A DNA stretch of 12,877 bases from Promethearchaeota archaeon (GTDB lineage Archaea; Asgardarchaeota; Lokiarchaeia; Sigynarchaeales; SOKP01), in NCBI GenBank assembly GCA_014729315.1, contig WJKD01000336.1:1-12877 (forward strand). The letters are read 5' to 3'. The notes beneath the pieces were generated by a model, which worked only from the letters and a program-made list of their open reading frames with translations, was not told the DNA's origin and did no database searches. Shown here one piece after another: positions 7,214 to 12,877 of this stretch; the first letter of the stretch is position 1, and every line of letters starts with the position of its first letter. The translations under genes were made by a program, and so were the position numbers.

Positions 7214-7291
7214 CAAGAATTTAAAAAAGTAATTATGAATTATATTAATTGTATTTATTAAAAAAAAGAATAAAATAGATTTCATAATTCA

Positions 7292-7297
7292 GAGGTG
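7292..7297 (+). promoter_or_regulatory. Shine-Dalgarno of selD
   Basis: GAGGTG (7292-7297), followed by AAAG, sits 4 bases before the ATG at 7302. It is one of the best ribosome binding sites in the window. It fixes the start upstream of the in-frame TGA and argues that translation begins there and reads through. Confidence 0.8.
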
Positions 7298-7301
7298 AAA
7301 G

Positions 7302-8327
7302 ATGAATAAAAAGCAAGATTACCGTCTGACGCAACAGGTTAAAATACACGGATGATCATGTAAGTTAGGTGCTACAAATCTCGAAGATCTACTTCAAAAA
7401 GTAGGATTAGCAGGAAAAATTGAAGATGCAGCAGTACTTCCAGTTCCAAATTCTGATCTTGTTTTAGTCAAGAATATTGATATATTCACTCCTATCGTAG
7501 ACGAACCAGATATCATGGGTGAAATCGCTGCTTGCAATGTAACTAACGATATTTTTGCAATGAATGCTCCAGAAATTTCGGGTATGCTTGTTTTTCTAGC
7601 TATTAAAACTAATACTCCTTCGTACATAGCAGAAGGAATTCTCAATGGAATAAAACGGTTTATGGAAACAAAAATCGATTCCAAAGTTGTTGGAGGTCAC
7701 ACTATTTATTGTGATTGGCCTTTAATAGGAGGCGAAGCTTCGGGATTCGTAAAAAAAGAACACATCATTCCTAAAGGCGGCGTAAAAGCAGGAGACCAAT
7801 TGATCTTGACTAAACCTATTGGATTACAAGCGATTATGGCAGCATATCGTATTCTTAAGGAGTTTCCGGAAATGCTGAAAGAATATTCGAAAGATGAGTT
7901 ACAAAAATCAATAGATTATGCGACGGAACTAATGATAACTTCAAATCAACCGGTCGTTAAGACAATACATCTTTATGAAGATTTCTCTTTTGTGCATAGC
8001 ATGACAGATGTCACTGGTTTTGGACTTGCTGGTCATACCAGAGAAATGCTTCAAGATTCGAACTTATCTGCAACGATTGAAACAGTACCGATAATTAAAC
8101 TTTCAAAAATCCTTTCAGAGGATTTGGGCTACGCAATGGACGATTGTAGATGTCATGAAACTGCGGGAGGTATGTTAATGGCGATAGATAAAGAATATTT
8201 AGAGGAATTCGTACAAAAATTACGAAATAATGGCATTCCTAATTGGCTGGTTGGTGAGATTGAAAAGAAAAAAGCTAGCACTGTGACTATATCAGACGAA
8301 GTCGAATATTTCGAAGTTTTAGGTTAA
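7302..8327 (+). CDS. Selenophosphate synthetase SelD, a selenoprotein (Sec18 encoded by TGA at 7353-7355)
   Basis: SelD makes selenophosphate from selenide and ATP, the selenium donor for Sec-tRNA synthesis. Reading from the ATG at 7302 through the TGA gives 341 residues, close to the usual size of about 347. The start region reads YRLTQQVKIHG-Sec-SCKLG: Sec18, Cys20 and Lys21 align with E. coli Cys17, Cys19 and Lys20, so the TGA replaces the catalytic cysteine as in known Sec-containing SelDs. Further motifs are seen: CNVTNDIFAMNA (usual ANAxSDxYAMG), VGGHTI, LTKPIG, DVTGFGLAGH and ETAGGML. A strict ORF caller would start at ATG 7515 and lose the catalytic N-terminus. A good ribosome binding site precedes 7302, and a SECIS candidate follows the stop. 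The need for selenophosphate to make SelD itself creates a feedback loop. The gene closes the chalcogen cluster and faces a cinA-like gene. Confidence 0.95.
7353..7355 (+). other. Selenocysteine UGA codon of selD
   Basis: The in-frame TGA lies between GGA (Gly17) and TCA (Ser19), exactly where the catalytic Cys or Sec of SelD belongs. SelD homology continues without a break on both sides, and the codon before the stop-like TGA belongs to a properly started frame. Confidence 0.93.
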
Positions 8328-8379
8328 ATTGATGCGATGATATAAGCGTAAACACCAAGGGTGAGGCTTATTGAGATTT
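8326..8379 (+). promoter_or_regulatory. Eukaryote-like SECIS element in the selD 3' region
   Basis: The RNA can fold as a kink-turn SECIS. The 5' strand has ATGA at 8337-8340 and the 3' strand TGA at 8372-8374, allowing tandem G8339-A8374 and A8340-G8373 pairs flanked by U8341-U8372. Above it, ATAAGC (8342-8347) pairs with GCTTAT (8366-8371). An internal loop GTAAA (8348-8352) versus AG supplies the unpaired AA motif, capped by a mini-stem CACC (8353-8356) with GGTG (8360-8363) and an AAG loop, like form 2 eukaryotic SECIS. Below it, AAATT (8326-8330) can pair with GATTT (8375-8379). The lower helix overlaps the stop codon. The core motifs are read directly; function is inferred from the published Lokiarchaeota SECIS elements. 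The upper helix (6 pairs) is shorter than in typical eukaryotic elements. Confidence 0.8.
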
Positions 8380-8403
8380 CCGCTTGCGAAGCGGCTTCAA
8401 TAA
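8368..8403 (+). other. Alternative stem-loop overlapping the SECIS
   Basis: TTATTGA (8368-8374) pairs perfectly with TCAATAA (8397-8403), and CCGCTT (8380-8385) pairs with AAGCGG (8389-8394) around a GCG loop, with small internal loops between. This hairpin uses the 3' strand of the SECIS core and would exclude it. It may be a transcript end structure or a competing fold. Confidence 0.45.
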
Positions 8404-8406
8404 TGT

Positions 8407-8473
8407 ATTATCTAAAAAATCAAATTAATGTTCAAAATCATCAAAACTATCAAAATTTTTCATTTTAGATAAT
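8407..8473. repeat. 11-base perfect inverted repeat between convergent genes
   Basis: ATTATCTAAAA (8407-8417) is the exact reverse complement of TTTTAGATAAT (8463-8473), with 45 bases between that contain several ATCAAAA-like words. It lies between the convergent selD and cinA-like genes and could act as a bidirectional transcript-end hairpin, or be a chance AT-rich match. Confidence 0.5.
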
Positions 8474-8513
8474 CCGAAAAGTATGATTAAAAAAATTACA
8501 TCTACTTCTATTA

Positions 8514-9317
8514 TTATTCATTATCTTTTTTGCCCTTTATTTTCCCATCTAAGTCTCTAACTACCTTTTTCAATTTCTCAATCACTTCCTCTGCTAATTT
8601 TTCTCCATTTTCTACATTGAAACATGTAACTGAGATCTCCACCTCAACTGCCAGCCCAACCCGAGGATGAGTTTTAATCCATAATTCGGGATGGGCATCT
8701 TCTAATTCGGATACATATGGAGCCAGTTGGGATTCACCCACATCCATTGAGATAAAATTTTTTTCCACGAATTTTCCTCTTTTGTCTTTTAGAATCGGGA
8801 GAATAATGTTTTTAAACATCGCCTTCATTTCCATAGGCACTCCAGGAAGGCAGAAAATAAAGGTATTCTCTTCTTTTATTTTTGCTCCAGGAGCCGTCCC
8901 TCTTATATTCGGGAGCGGCGTTGATCTTTCTGGGAGATAGGCCATCTTTTCTCTTTCTGGAGTCATACCCTGAAGTTTCAATATTCCTTGCTCGTAAGCG
9001 TTTTTATAGGCTTTTTTAATCGATTGATAAGCATGTTCGTCTTTTTTCAGTTCTCTTCCTAAACCCTGAGCCACACCTTTTAAGGTCATATCGTCAAAAG
9101 TTGGTCCCAATCCTCCACAAGATATAAGAATGTGGGGCTCACGTTCTAATATTAACCGTATTGTAGAGGAGATCGTCTCAAGGTCGTCTCCTATAGTCGT
9201 AATACGCATCACTTTATGTCCGTATTTCGTAATTCGTTTTGCCATCCAATTAGAATTCGTATCTTGCGTTTTACCTATGAGAACTTCGTTGCCAATAACT
9301 AAAATTTCAACTTTCAT
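8514..9317 (-). CDS. CinA N-terminal / MoaB-MogA fold protein (COG1058-type)
   Basis: This 267-residue protein has the MoaB/MogA-like fold of the CinA N-terminal domain. The motifs are the opening VEILVIGNEVLIGKTQDTNS, SCGGLGPTFDDMT (residues about 87-99, the nucleotide- or pterin-binding loop), REKMAYLPERS, and FCLPGVPMEMKAMF. Bacterial CinA joins this domain to a nicotinamide-nucleotide deamidase domain; archaea usually have only this domain, for which a pyrophosphatase acting on ADP-ribose, NAD or FAD-type substrates has been reported in related proteins. The deamidase domain is absent here, and the C-terminal part (from about residue 190) is the usual small alpha/beta extension, ending in a charged tail. 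The gene is convergent to selD. A TATA-like TTTATAAA at 9339-9346 lies about 25 bases before the ATG, so the transcript may be leaderless. The exact substrate is unknown. Confidence 0.9.
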   Translation of the reverse strand: MKVEILVIGNEVLIGKTQDTNSNWMAKRITKYGHKVMRITTIGDDLETISSTIRLILEREPHILISCGGLGPTFDDMTLKGVAQGLGRELKKDEHAYQSIKKAYKNAYEQGILKLQGMTPEREKMAYLPERSTPLPNIRGTAPGAKIKEENTFIFCLPGVPMEMKAMFKNIILPILKDKRGKFVEKNFISMDVGESQLAPYVSELEDAHPELWIKTHPRVGLAVEVEISVTCFNVENGEKLAEEVIEKLKKVVRDLDGKIKGKKDNE

Positions 9318-9338
9318 AAAAAAACTATTAATTTCTCG

Positions 9339-9346
9339 TTTATAAA
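9339..9346 (-). promoter_or_regulatory. TATA box candidate for the cinA-like gene
   Basis: TTTATAAA lies about 25 bases upstream of the ATG at 9317, at the distance where an archaeal TATA box would put the transcription start on or near the start codon. No Shine-Dalgarno is visible, which agrees with a leaderless message. Confidence 0.45.
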
Positions 9347-9451
9347 TGATTAAAAGTTAAAAAATTATAATTGCTCAAATCTTTTATTATTACAGAATTT
9401 GTTAATAGAATTCTCTAAATAACAATTTAATAGTAGTTTAAATCTCTAAAA

Positions 9452-10306
9452 ATGAATCCTATAAACATATCTAGCGTTATTTTTTATTATTCGCAAATTG
9501 TTACCAGTAATACAGAAAAAATTACGAACCAGATCGCCAAAGGTTTAAGTATCAATAATAATTGCTGCGATCTAGTAAAATTAACGAAATTTAAAAAAGA
9601 TTTAAACTTGATCAAGGAGTTTCCATTTGAAAAATACGATTTAATAGGCATAGGCGTACCCGTTTATTATTTTCATCCTCCATACCATATACTATTCGAA
9701 TTAAAAGAGTTTCCAAACTTGAAAAATAAAAAAGGATTTCTTTTTTGTACGAGCGGTGGAAATCCTGGAAGCACACTCTATCAAATGAAAAAAGTATTAG
9801 ATAAGAAAGGGCTTAAAATTATTGAAGGATGCGATAAATGGATAGGTTGGGATGTACATCAAATGTACGCTGATCAACCTAATTCTAACGGGCATTATGG
9901 ATGGTTAAAGTCGTCTTATGGACATCCAAATACTTCGGAACTCTTACAAGCTGAAAAATTTGGAAAAAGATTAATTGATAAGATGATGACTCGAAATTTC
10001 AAGGAGAAAGATGATTTTTGGACGAAAGAAAATAGCACGGCTAAAATGTGGTCTTGGCAGGGGATACAACAATGGTTTCCTGAATTTCATATAAACAAAG
10101 AAAAGTGTTCACAATGTGGTTTATGTGCTGAAATTTGTCCATGGGATGCAATCGTTCTAAATCCTTACCCTCAATGGATTCTGGATTGCGATCGTTGTTA
10201 TATTTGCGATTTAAAGTGTCCGGAGGAAGCAATAGAATGCGATTTTACAGAACAAATTAATTACTTGGAAGCCTTAATGAAAAAAAGAAAGGAAAAATTG
10301 AGATAA
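9452..10306 (+). CDS. EFR1-family flavodoxin / two-[4Fe-4S] ferredoxin
   Basis: This 284-residue protein joins a flavodoxin-like domain to a bacterial-type ferredoxin. Residues 1-175 hold the flavodoxin fold: strand SSVIFYYSQIVTSNTEKI gives the FMN phosphate loop, and YDLIGIGVPVYY and GFLFCTSGG match the later loops. Residues 205-250 hold two iron-sulfur motifs: Cys209-x2-Cys212-x2-Cys215-x3-Cys219-Pro, and Cys236-x2-Cys239-x2-Cys242-x3-Cys246-Pro, each able to hold one [4Fe-4S] cluster. The ending is a lysine-rich helix. Such EFR1-type proteins are thought to carry electrons between FMN and iron-sulfur clusters in anaerobes. The partner is unknown. The gene is divergent from the cinA-like gene (134 bases between start codons) and stands alone. 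The ATG is preceded by TATA-like DNA but no clear ribosome binding site. Confidence 0.9.
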   Translation: MNPINISSVIFYYSQIVTSNTEKITNQIAKGLSINNNCCDLVKLTKFKKDLNLIKEFPFEKYDLIGIGVPVYYFHPPYHILFELKEFPNLKNKKGFLFCTSGGNPGSTLYQMKKVLDKKGLKIIEGCDKWIGWDVHQMYADQPNSNGHYGWLKSSYGHPNTSELLQAEKFGKRLIDKMMTRNFKEKDDFWTKENSTAKMWSWQGIQQWFPEFHINKEKCSQCGLCAEICPWDAIVLNPYPQWILDCDRCYICDLKCPEEAIECDFTEQINYLEALMKKRKEKLR

Positions 10307-10449
10307 AATGTAAATTCCTCATAGAACTCGAATCAGTATAAAAAGATTGAGTGTTGATATTAGCATAATTCTAATATAACTTAAGATTTTAATAAATAAT
10401 TATAACAAATAAAGATTCAATCAATACCAGGATATTCATTAAGAGTCTT
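10307..10449. promoter_or_regulatory. AT-rich promoter region of the PIG-L gene
   Basis: TATA-like DNA at about 10390-10404 would place a transcription start near 10425, with a short leader before the ATG at 10450. No ribosome binding site or RNA structure stands out. Confidence 0.3.
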
Positions 10450-11133
10450 ATGAAAATTGTTGTATTTGCCCCGCATCCCGACGATGAAATTTATGGTTGT
10501 GGGGGGAGTATTCTAAAATGGATGGACGAAGGGCATAATGTCCACATTATCTATGTAACAGACAATCGTGCTTTGATTTCTTGGGGCATTAAAGAAGGTG
10601 CTCTTATTGAGGAGGAAGTACAGAATTATAAAAACCTAAGCGACGATGAAATTGCTCGAGTTGCACTGGAAGAAGCAAAAAATGTTGCCAAACTCTTCGG
10701 ATTCCCAAACGATAATACACATTTTTTTAAATTCCACGATCAAAAAGCGAAAGAAAATATTAACAAGGGGATAGACTTAGCCAATCCTATTATCGAAAAT
10801 GCAGACAGAATCGTGATGCCTAGCGATAACAACAATCACATAGATCATCAAGCGACACACACTATTGCTAAGCGTTCTGCTAAAAAAATGGGTCTTAAGA
10901 ACGCAGAATTTTACGTATATGCCTTGTATAATCTACTAAAAGCTCCCAAAAACAAGCAAATAAAGGTAAAGATCGTAGATTATCGAGACAAGTTGTACGA
11001 AATAATGGGAGAGTACAAAACTCAGCTATGTATTAAGGACACGAGGGTTGGTTGGGAAACTTTAAAGCGAAAACGCTCAGAAAGATTTGGAGTTTTTAAA
11101 TTTGAAGATATGAATAATTTTGAGAACTTTTAA
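10450..11133 (+). CDS. PIG-L / LmbE-family zinc deacetylase
   Basis: This 227-residue protein carries the family's zinc-site motifs: PHPDDE (His9, Asp11, Asp12, Glu13) near the N-terminus, GCGGSILKW after it, and NNNHIDHQATH (His130, Asp132, His133), the third zinc ligand region. The family removes acetyl groups from N-acetylglucosamine-linked substrates, such as GlcNAc-phosphatidylinositol, GlcNAc-malate in bacillithiol synthesis, or sugar-lipid precursors. Length is typical. The enzyme is cytoplasmic, with no signal peptide. No glycosyltransferase or lipid gene lies next to it, so the substrate cannot be named. Its stop (11131-11133) is 1 base from the convergent gene's stop on the minus strand, so the two messages would overlap at their ends. 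Confidence 0.92.
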   Translation: MKIVVFAPHPDDEIYGCGGSILKWMDEGHNVHIIYVTDNRALISWGIKEGALIEEEVQNYKNLSDDEIARVALEEAKNVAKLFGFPNDNTHFFKFHDQKAKENINKGIDLANPIIENADRIVMPSDNNNHIDHQATHTIAKRSAKKMGLKNAEFYVYALYNLLKAPKNKQIKVKIVDYRDKLYEIMGEYKTQLCIKDTRVGWETLKRKRSERFGVFKFEDMNNFENF

Positions 11134-11134
11134 T

Positions 11135-11836
11135 TCATTTTAATTTTACTCCACATTCGTCACAAACTACAGCCTCCTTATTGTTTTTTGCTCCGCACGC
11201 AAAACATATGACGTTATCACCTAAATCTTCTTTTTTATTGTTTGATTTTTGGTTTTCTTTTGCAGAAGGCGTGAATATGTTAGTATCTATTTTTTCGCTC
11301 AATTCTTTCATTTTTTTGGGAAAATCAGGATCGTGAGGGGTTACAATTTTAAAATCTTTAGGTGCTTCGATTTCTATTAGATCAGAAGCTTTACTCTCAG
11401 ATTTCTGGTGTTCTATCCAGTTATCGTTGTCAAATTTATTTGTCTGATCTTTTTGTTTGTTACTCTCTTTCTTATTCTCTAAATTCTTTTTATTAGTATC
11501 TTCATTAGATTTGATTTTGTTATTCTTTTTTTCGAGTATTATTTTACTTGAATCTTTGGGTTCTTTAGAAGTGGAATTAGGAGAATAGGTTTGGGGGATT
11601 TGCTCAACTTTAGGTCCGTTTTTTAGCTCCTTTATGTGATTTAAAATAGTTTGTGTTCTTGTAATTAGCATATTTCTATAGGTAGATTCAATTCTGGGAG
11701 ATTTTGACGCTGCTATTGTCATCTCTGAAACCTCGATCCACATATCGATTGCATCTTGAGTTCTTTTATTTCTTTCAAAACTGTGAGCTTTCGCTATCTT
11801 TTCTCCCAATTTCTTATTAAATTTAGAAATATTCAT
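11135..11836 (-). CDS. Helical (possibly MIT-like) protein with disordered linker and C-terminal zinc ribbon
   Basis: This protein has 233 residues in three parts. Residues 1-72 are predicted helices (KIAKAHSFERN, AIDMWIEVSEMTIAAS, MLITRTQTILNHIKEL), whose three-helix pattern recalls MIT or TPR-like domains. Residues 75-200 are rich in Lys, Asn, Ser, Glu and Gln and are likely disordered, with one conserved-looking patch DFKIVTPHDPDFPKKMKELS. Residues 211-228 form a zinc ribbon: Cys211-x2-Cys214-x10-Cys225-x2-Cys228. The ATG is preceded by GGTGA (11841-11845 on the other strand), 4 bases away, a good archaeal ribosome binding site, with a TATA-like element further upstream. A three-helix head plus a linker and a zinc ribbon suggests an adaptor. 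An MIT domain would link it to ESCRT-like trafficking, but that is only a resemblance. Confidence 0.8.
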   Translation of the reverse strand: MNISKFNKKLGEKIAKAHSFERNKRTQDAIDMWIEVSEMTIAASKSPRIESTYRNMLITRTQTILNHIKELKNGPKVEQIPQTYSPNSTSKEPKDSSKIILEKKNNKIKSNEDTNKKNLENKKESNKQKDQTNKFDNDNWIEHQKSESKASDLIEIEAPKDFKIVTPHDPDFPKKMKELSEKIDTNIFTPSAKENQKSNNKKEDLGDNVICFACGAKNNKEAVVCDECGVKLK

Positions 11837-11840
11837 AGGT

Positions 11841-11845
11841 TCACC
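11841..11845 (-). promoter_or_regulatory. Shine-Dalgarno for the zinc-ribbon protein
   Basis: On the minus strand GGTGA lies 4 bases before the ATG at 11836. It decides this start over later Met codons. Confidence 0.7.
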
Positions 11846-11967
11846 AATTTTTCAAAAATCTAAGAATTTCAAATTAATATAAGTATTTATTTGTTTTATA
11901 TCAAAATCATATAAAAAATAATTTAATTTATTATTGGAGCCCATTATTTATATTGTATAGTAATAAA

Positions 11968-12005
11968 ATTAGGTATTTTAATATAATAATACCGAGTTTC
12001 CTAAT
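11968..12005. promoter_or_regulatory. Nested inverted repeat in the divergent intergenic region
   Basis: GGTATT (11972-11977) mirrors AATACC (11988-11993) around a 10-base AT centre, and ATTAGG (11968-11973) mirrors CCTAAT (12000-12005). It lies 27 bases before the next ATG and could be a regulator site or a promoter element. The surrounding 195 bases (11837-12031) hold the promoters of both divergent genes and nothing else seen. Confidence 0.35.
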
Positions 12006-12031
12006 ATAAATTGCACATCTATTAAATTCAC

Positions 12032-12877
12032 ATGTCTATGAGGCCTTTTTCGTCAATTGAAATTTCTAATATTAAAAAAATTATCAGTGAAAACGCCTTT
12101 CAATTAAATAACAATGTTAAAAATCTCTATAGAGTGAGTATTTCAAAGAAAAATAAGATTCTCGTTTTAACTTTAAAGATTCCCTCGGAGCTTGCTTTAT
12201 CTTTCTCTTCGCTTTTCGAACTGGCAAATTTCCAAATTTCAATTGCATTTAGATTTCGAAATGTTTCAAAAGCTTCCTATCAACTAATGATATATTTTAT
12301 GAGAATGTTAAAAAAGTTAAGTCAACTAACTCTATCTAATCAGAGCTATCAATTAAGCGAAGAGAGGAAGAAAGCATTAAGTAAAATTTTAGATACTATA
12401 TTACCAGAACCATATAATCACGAAACTGAGAGAGTTTGGGTAAATCGAATCAGAATCTCGTTAATGAATAAACGAAATCAACTTTCAGACCTTGATAATG
12501 AAGAAATAAAAAAAATTATATCAAAGCTAAATGATTTAGGATTAGAACCGACATTCTCAGTTCCTTGGGAGCTAAAGGACGGAGTTCCTAAACTTAGGAA
12601 AGCGGAGACTTTACTATTTTCGAAGGGAGACGACGAATTTTTTTTGTTGGAAAAAGGTTTTTTCACTTATTTTAAGGATATCGTACATGAGAACGTGAAT
12701 ATCAGGACTTTTTTTGAAAGTTATTCGCCTTATGTGCTTAAAAAGCTTCTAAATCAAACTAACCTTTTCAAAATTGACGAATATATTTCAGATTGGATTC
12801 AGTTCTCTAGAATTTTGCTTAAGTCTGCGATAAAAATAATTGATGGAATTGATATTGATCAATACGATCTCTTGTCT
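12032..12877 (+). CDS. Unrecognised protein, cut by the right edge
   Basis: From ATG 12032 the frame stays open for 282 codons to the last base of the window, so only the N-terminal part is present. The frame is closed by TAA at 12023-12025, which makes ATG 12032 the first Met, with a second Met two codons later. The visible part is rich in Leu, Ile, Lys, Ser and Phe with no Cys, no signal peptide and no clear membrane helix. Alternating helical stretches (SFSSLFELANFQISIAFRF, AKSYQL-like and KIISKLNDLGLEP) suggest a mainly helical fold. I recognise no family. No ribosome binding site precedes the ATG; the intergenic DNA just upstream has AT-rich promoter-like words and an inverted repeat. 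An uncharacterised Asgard-specific protein is the most likely reading. Confidence 0.75.
   Translation, partial: MSMRPFSSIEISNIKKIISENAFQLNNNVKNLYRVSISKKNKILVLTLKIPSELALSFSSLFELANFQISIAFRFRNVSKASYQLMIYFMRMLKKLSQLTLSNQSYQLSEERKKALSKILDTILPEPYNHETERVWVNRIRISLMNKRNQLSDLDNEEIKKIISKLNDLGLEPTFSVPWELKDGVPKLRKAETLLFSKGDDEFFLLEKGFFTYFKDIVHENVNIRTFFESYSPYVLKKLLNQTNLFKIDEYISDWIQFSRILLKSAIKIIDGIDIDQYDLLS

Noticed and set aside
7353..7355. The TGA as a true stop, making selD a pseudogene or a shorter gene starting at 7515
   Set aside because: The upstream 17 codons, the ribosome binding site and the aligned Sec/Cys position are all as expected of SelD, and a SECIS candidate follows. A start at 7515 would remove the catalytic residues.
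7394..7684. Minus-strand open frame within selD
   Set aside because: Antisense to a strongly conserved gene region; a shadow.
8368..8403. The second hairpin as a classical archaeal SECIS
   Set aside because: It lacks the GAA/A internal loop of classical archaeal elements; the overlapping fold with ATGA/TGA and the AA loop fits much better.
9130..9345. Plus-strand open frame antisense to the cinA-like gene
   Set aside because: It is a shadow of conserved CinA-type sequence and has no family features.
11135..11137. TGA end of the zinc-ribbon gene as a Sec codon
   Set aside because: The protein ends right after the zinc ribbon as such proteins do, and the frame beyond enters the convergent PIG-L gene with no homology.
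12478..12666. Minus-strand open frame at the right end
   Set aside because: It lies inside the longer plus-strand open frame from 12032 and has a low-complexity Ser/Phe/Lys product.

Overview
The window looks like chromosomal DNA of an Asgard archaeon, most like the Lokiarchaeia. This is an inference from four things: strongly AT-rich DNA with archaeal GGTGA-type ribosome binding sites and TATA boxes; a selD gene that must read an in-frame UGA as selenocysteine; a eukaryote-like (kink-turn type) SECIS candidate directly after selD, a combination described for Lokiarchaeota; and long helical-repeat or zinc-ribbon proteins of the kind Asgard genomes carry.

Layout. Bases 1-328 are non-coding, with a G-free stretch and a pyrimidine tract. 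Bases 329-664 hold a small ORF of about 52% G+C, isolated in AT-rich DNA, with no recognised function. Bases 804-3749 encode a 981-residue protein with a HEAT solenoid, long helical bundles, a possible winged helix and a C-terminal beta-rich domain, broadly like adaptin or coat proteins. Bases 3939-8405 are the centre of interest: a selenium (or sulfur) acquisition and activation cluster. It has two half-size YeeE/YedE membrane proteins, a TusA-like carrier with CPYC in place of CPxP, an oligo-T terminator, a three-module DsrE/F/H-like fusion, a second TusA-like protein with one Cys, a small possible DsrE-like protein, then selenocysteine-containing SelD and its SECIS. The reading is that the YeeE/YedE pair imports a selenium or sulfur species, the TusA and DsrE proteins carry it as persulfide or perselenide, and SelD makes selenophosphate, partly for its own selenocysteine.

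Bases 8514-9317 (minus strand) encode a CinA/MoaB-fold protein. Bases 9452-10306 encode an EFR1-type flavodoxin plus two-[4Fe-4S] ferredoxin. Bases 10450-11133 encode a PIG-L/LmbE zinc deacetylase. Bases 11135-11836 (minus) encode a helical, possibly MIT-like, protein with a long disordered linker and a C-terminal zinc ribbon. From 12032 an unrecognised ORF runs off the right edge.

No tRNA, rRNA, CRISPR array, transposase or integrase was seen. All family assignments come from reading motifs by eye; no database or folding program was run.
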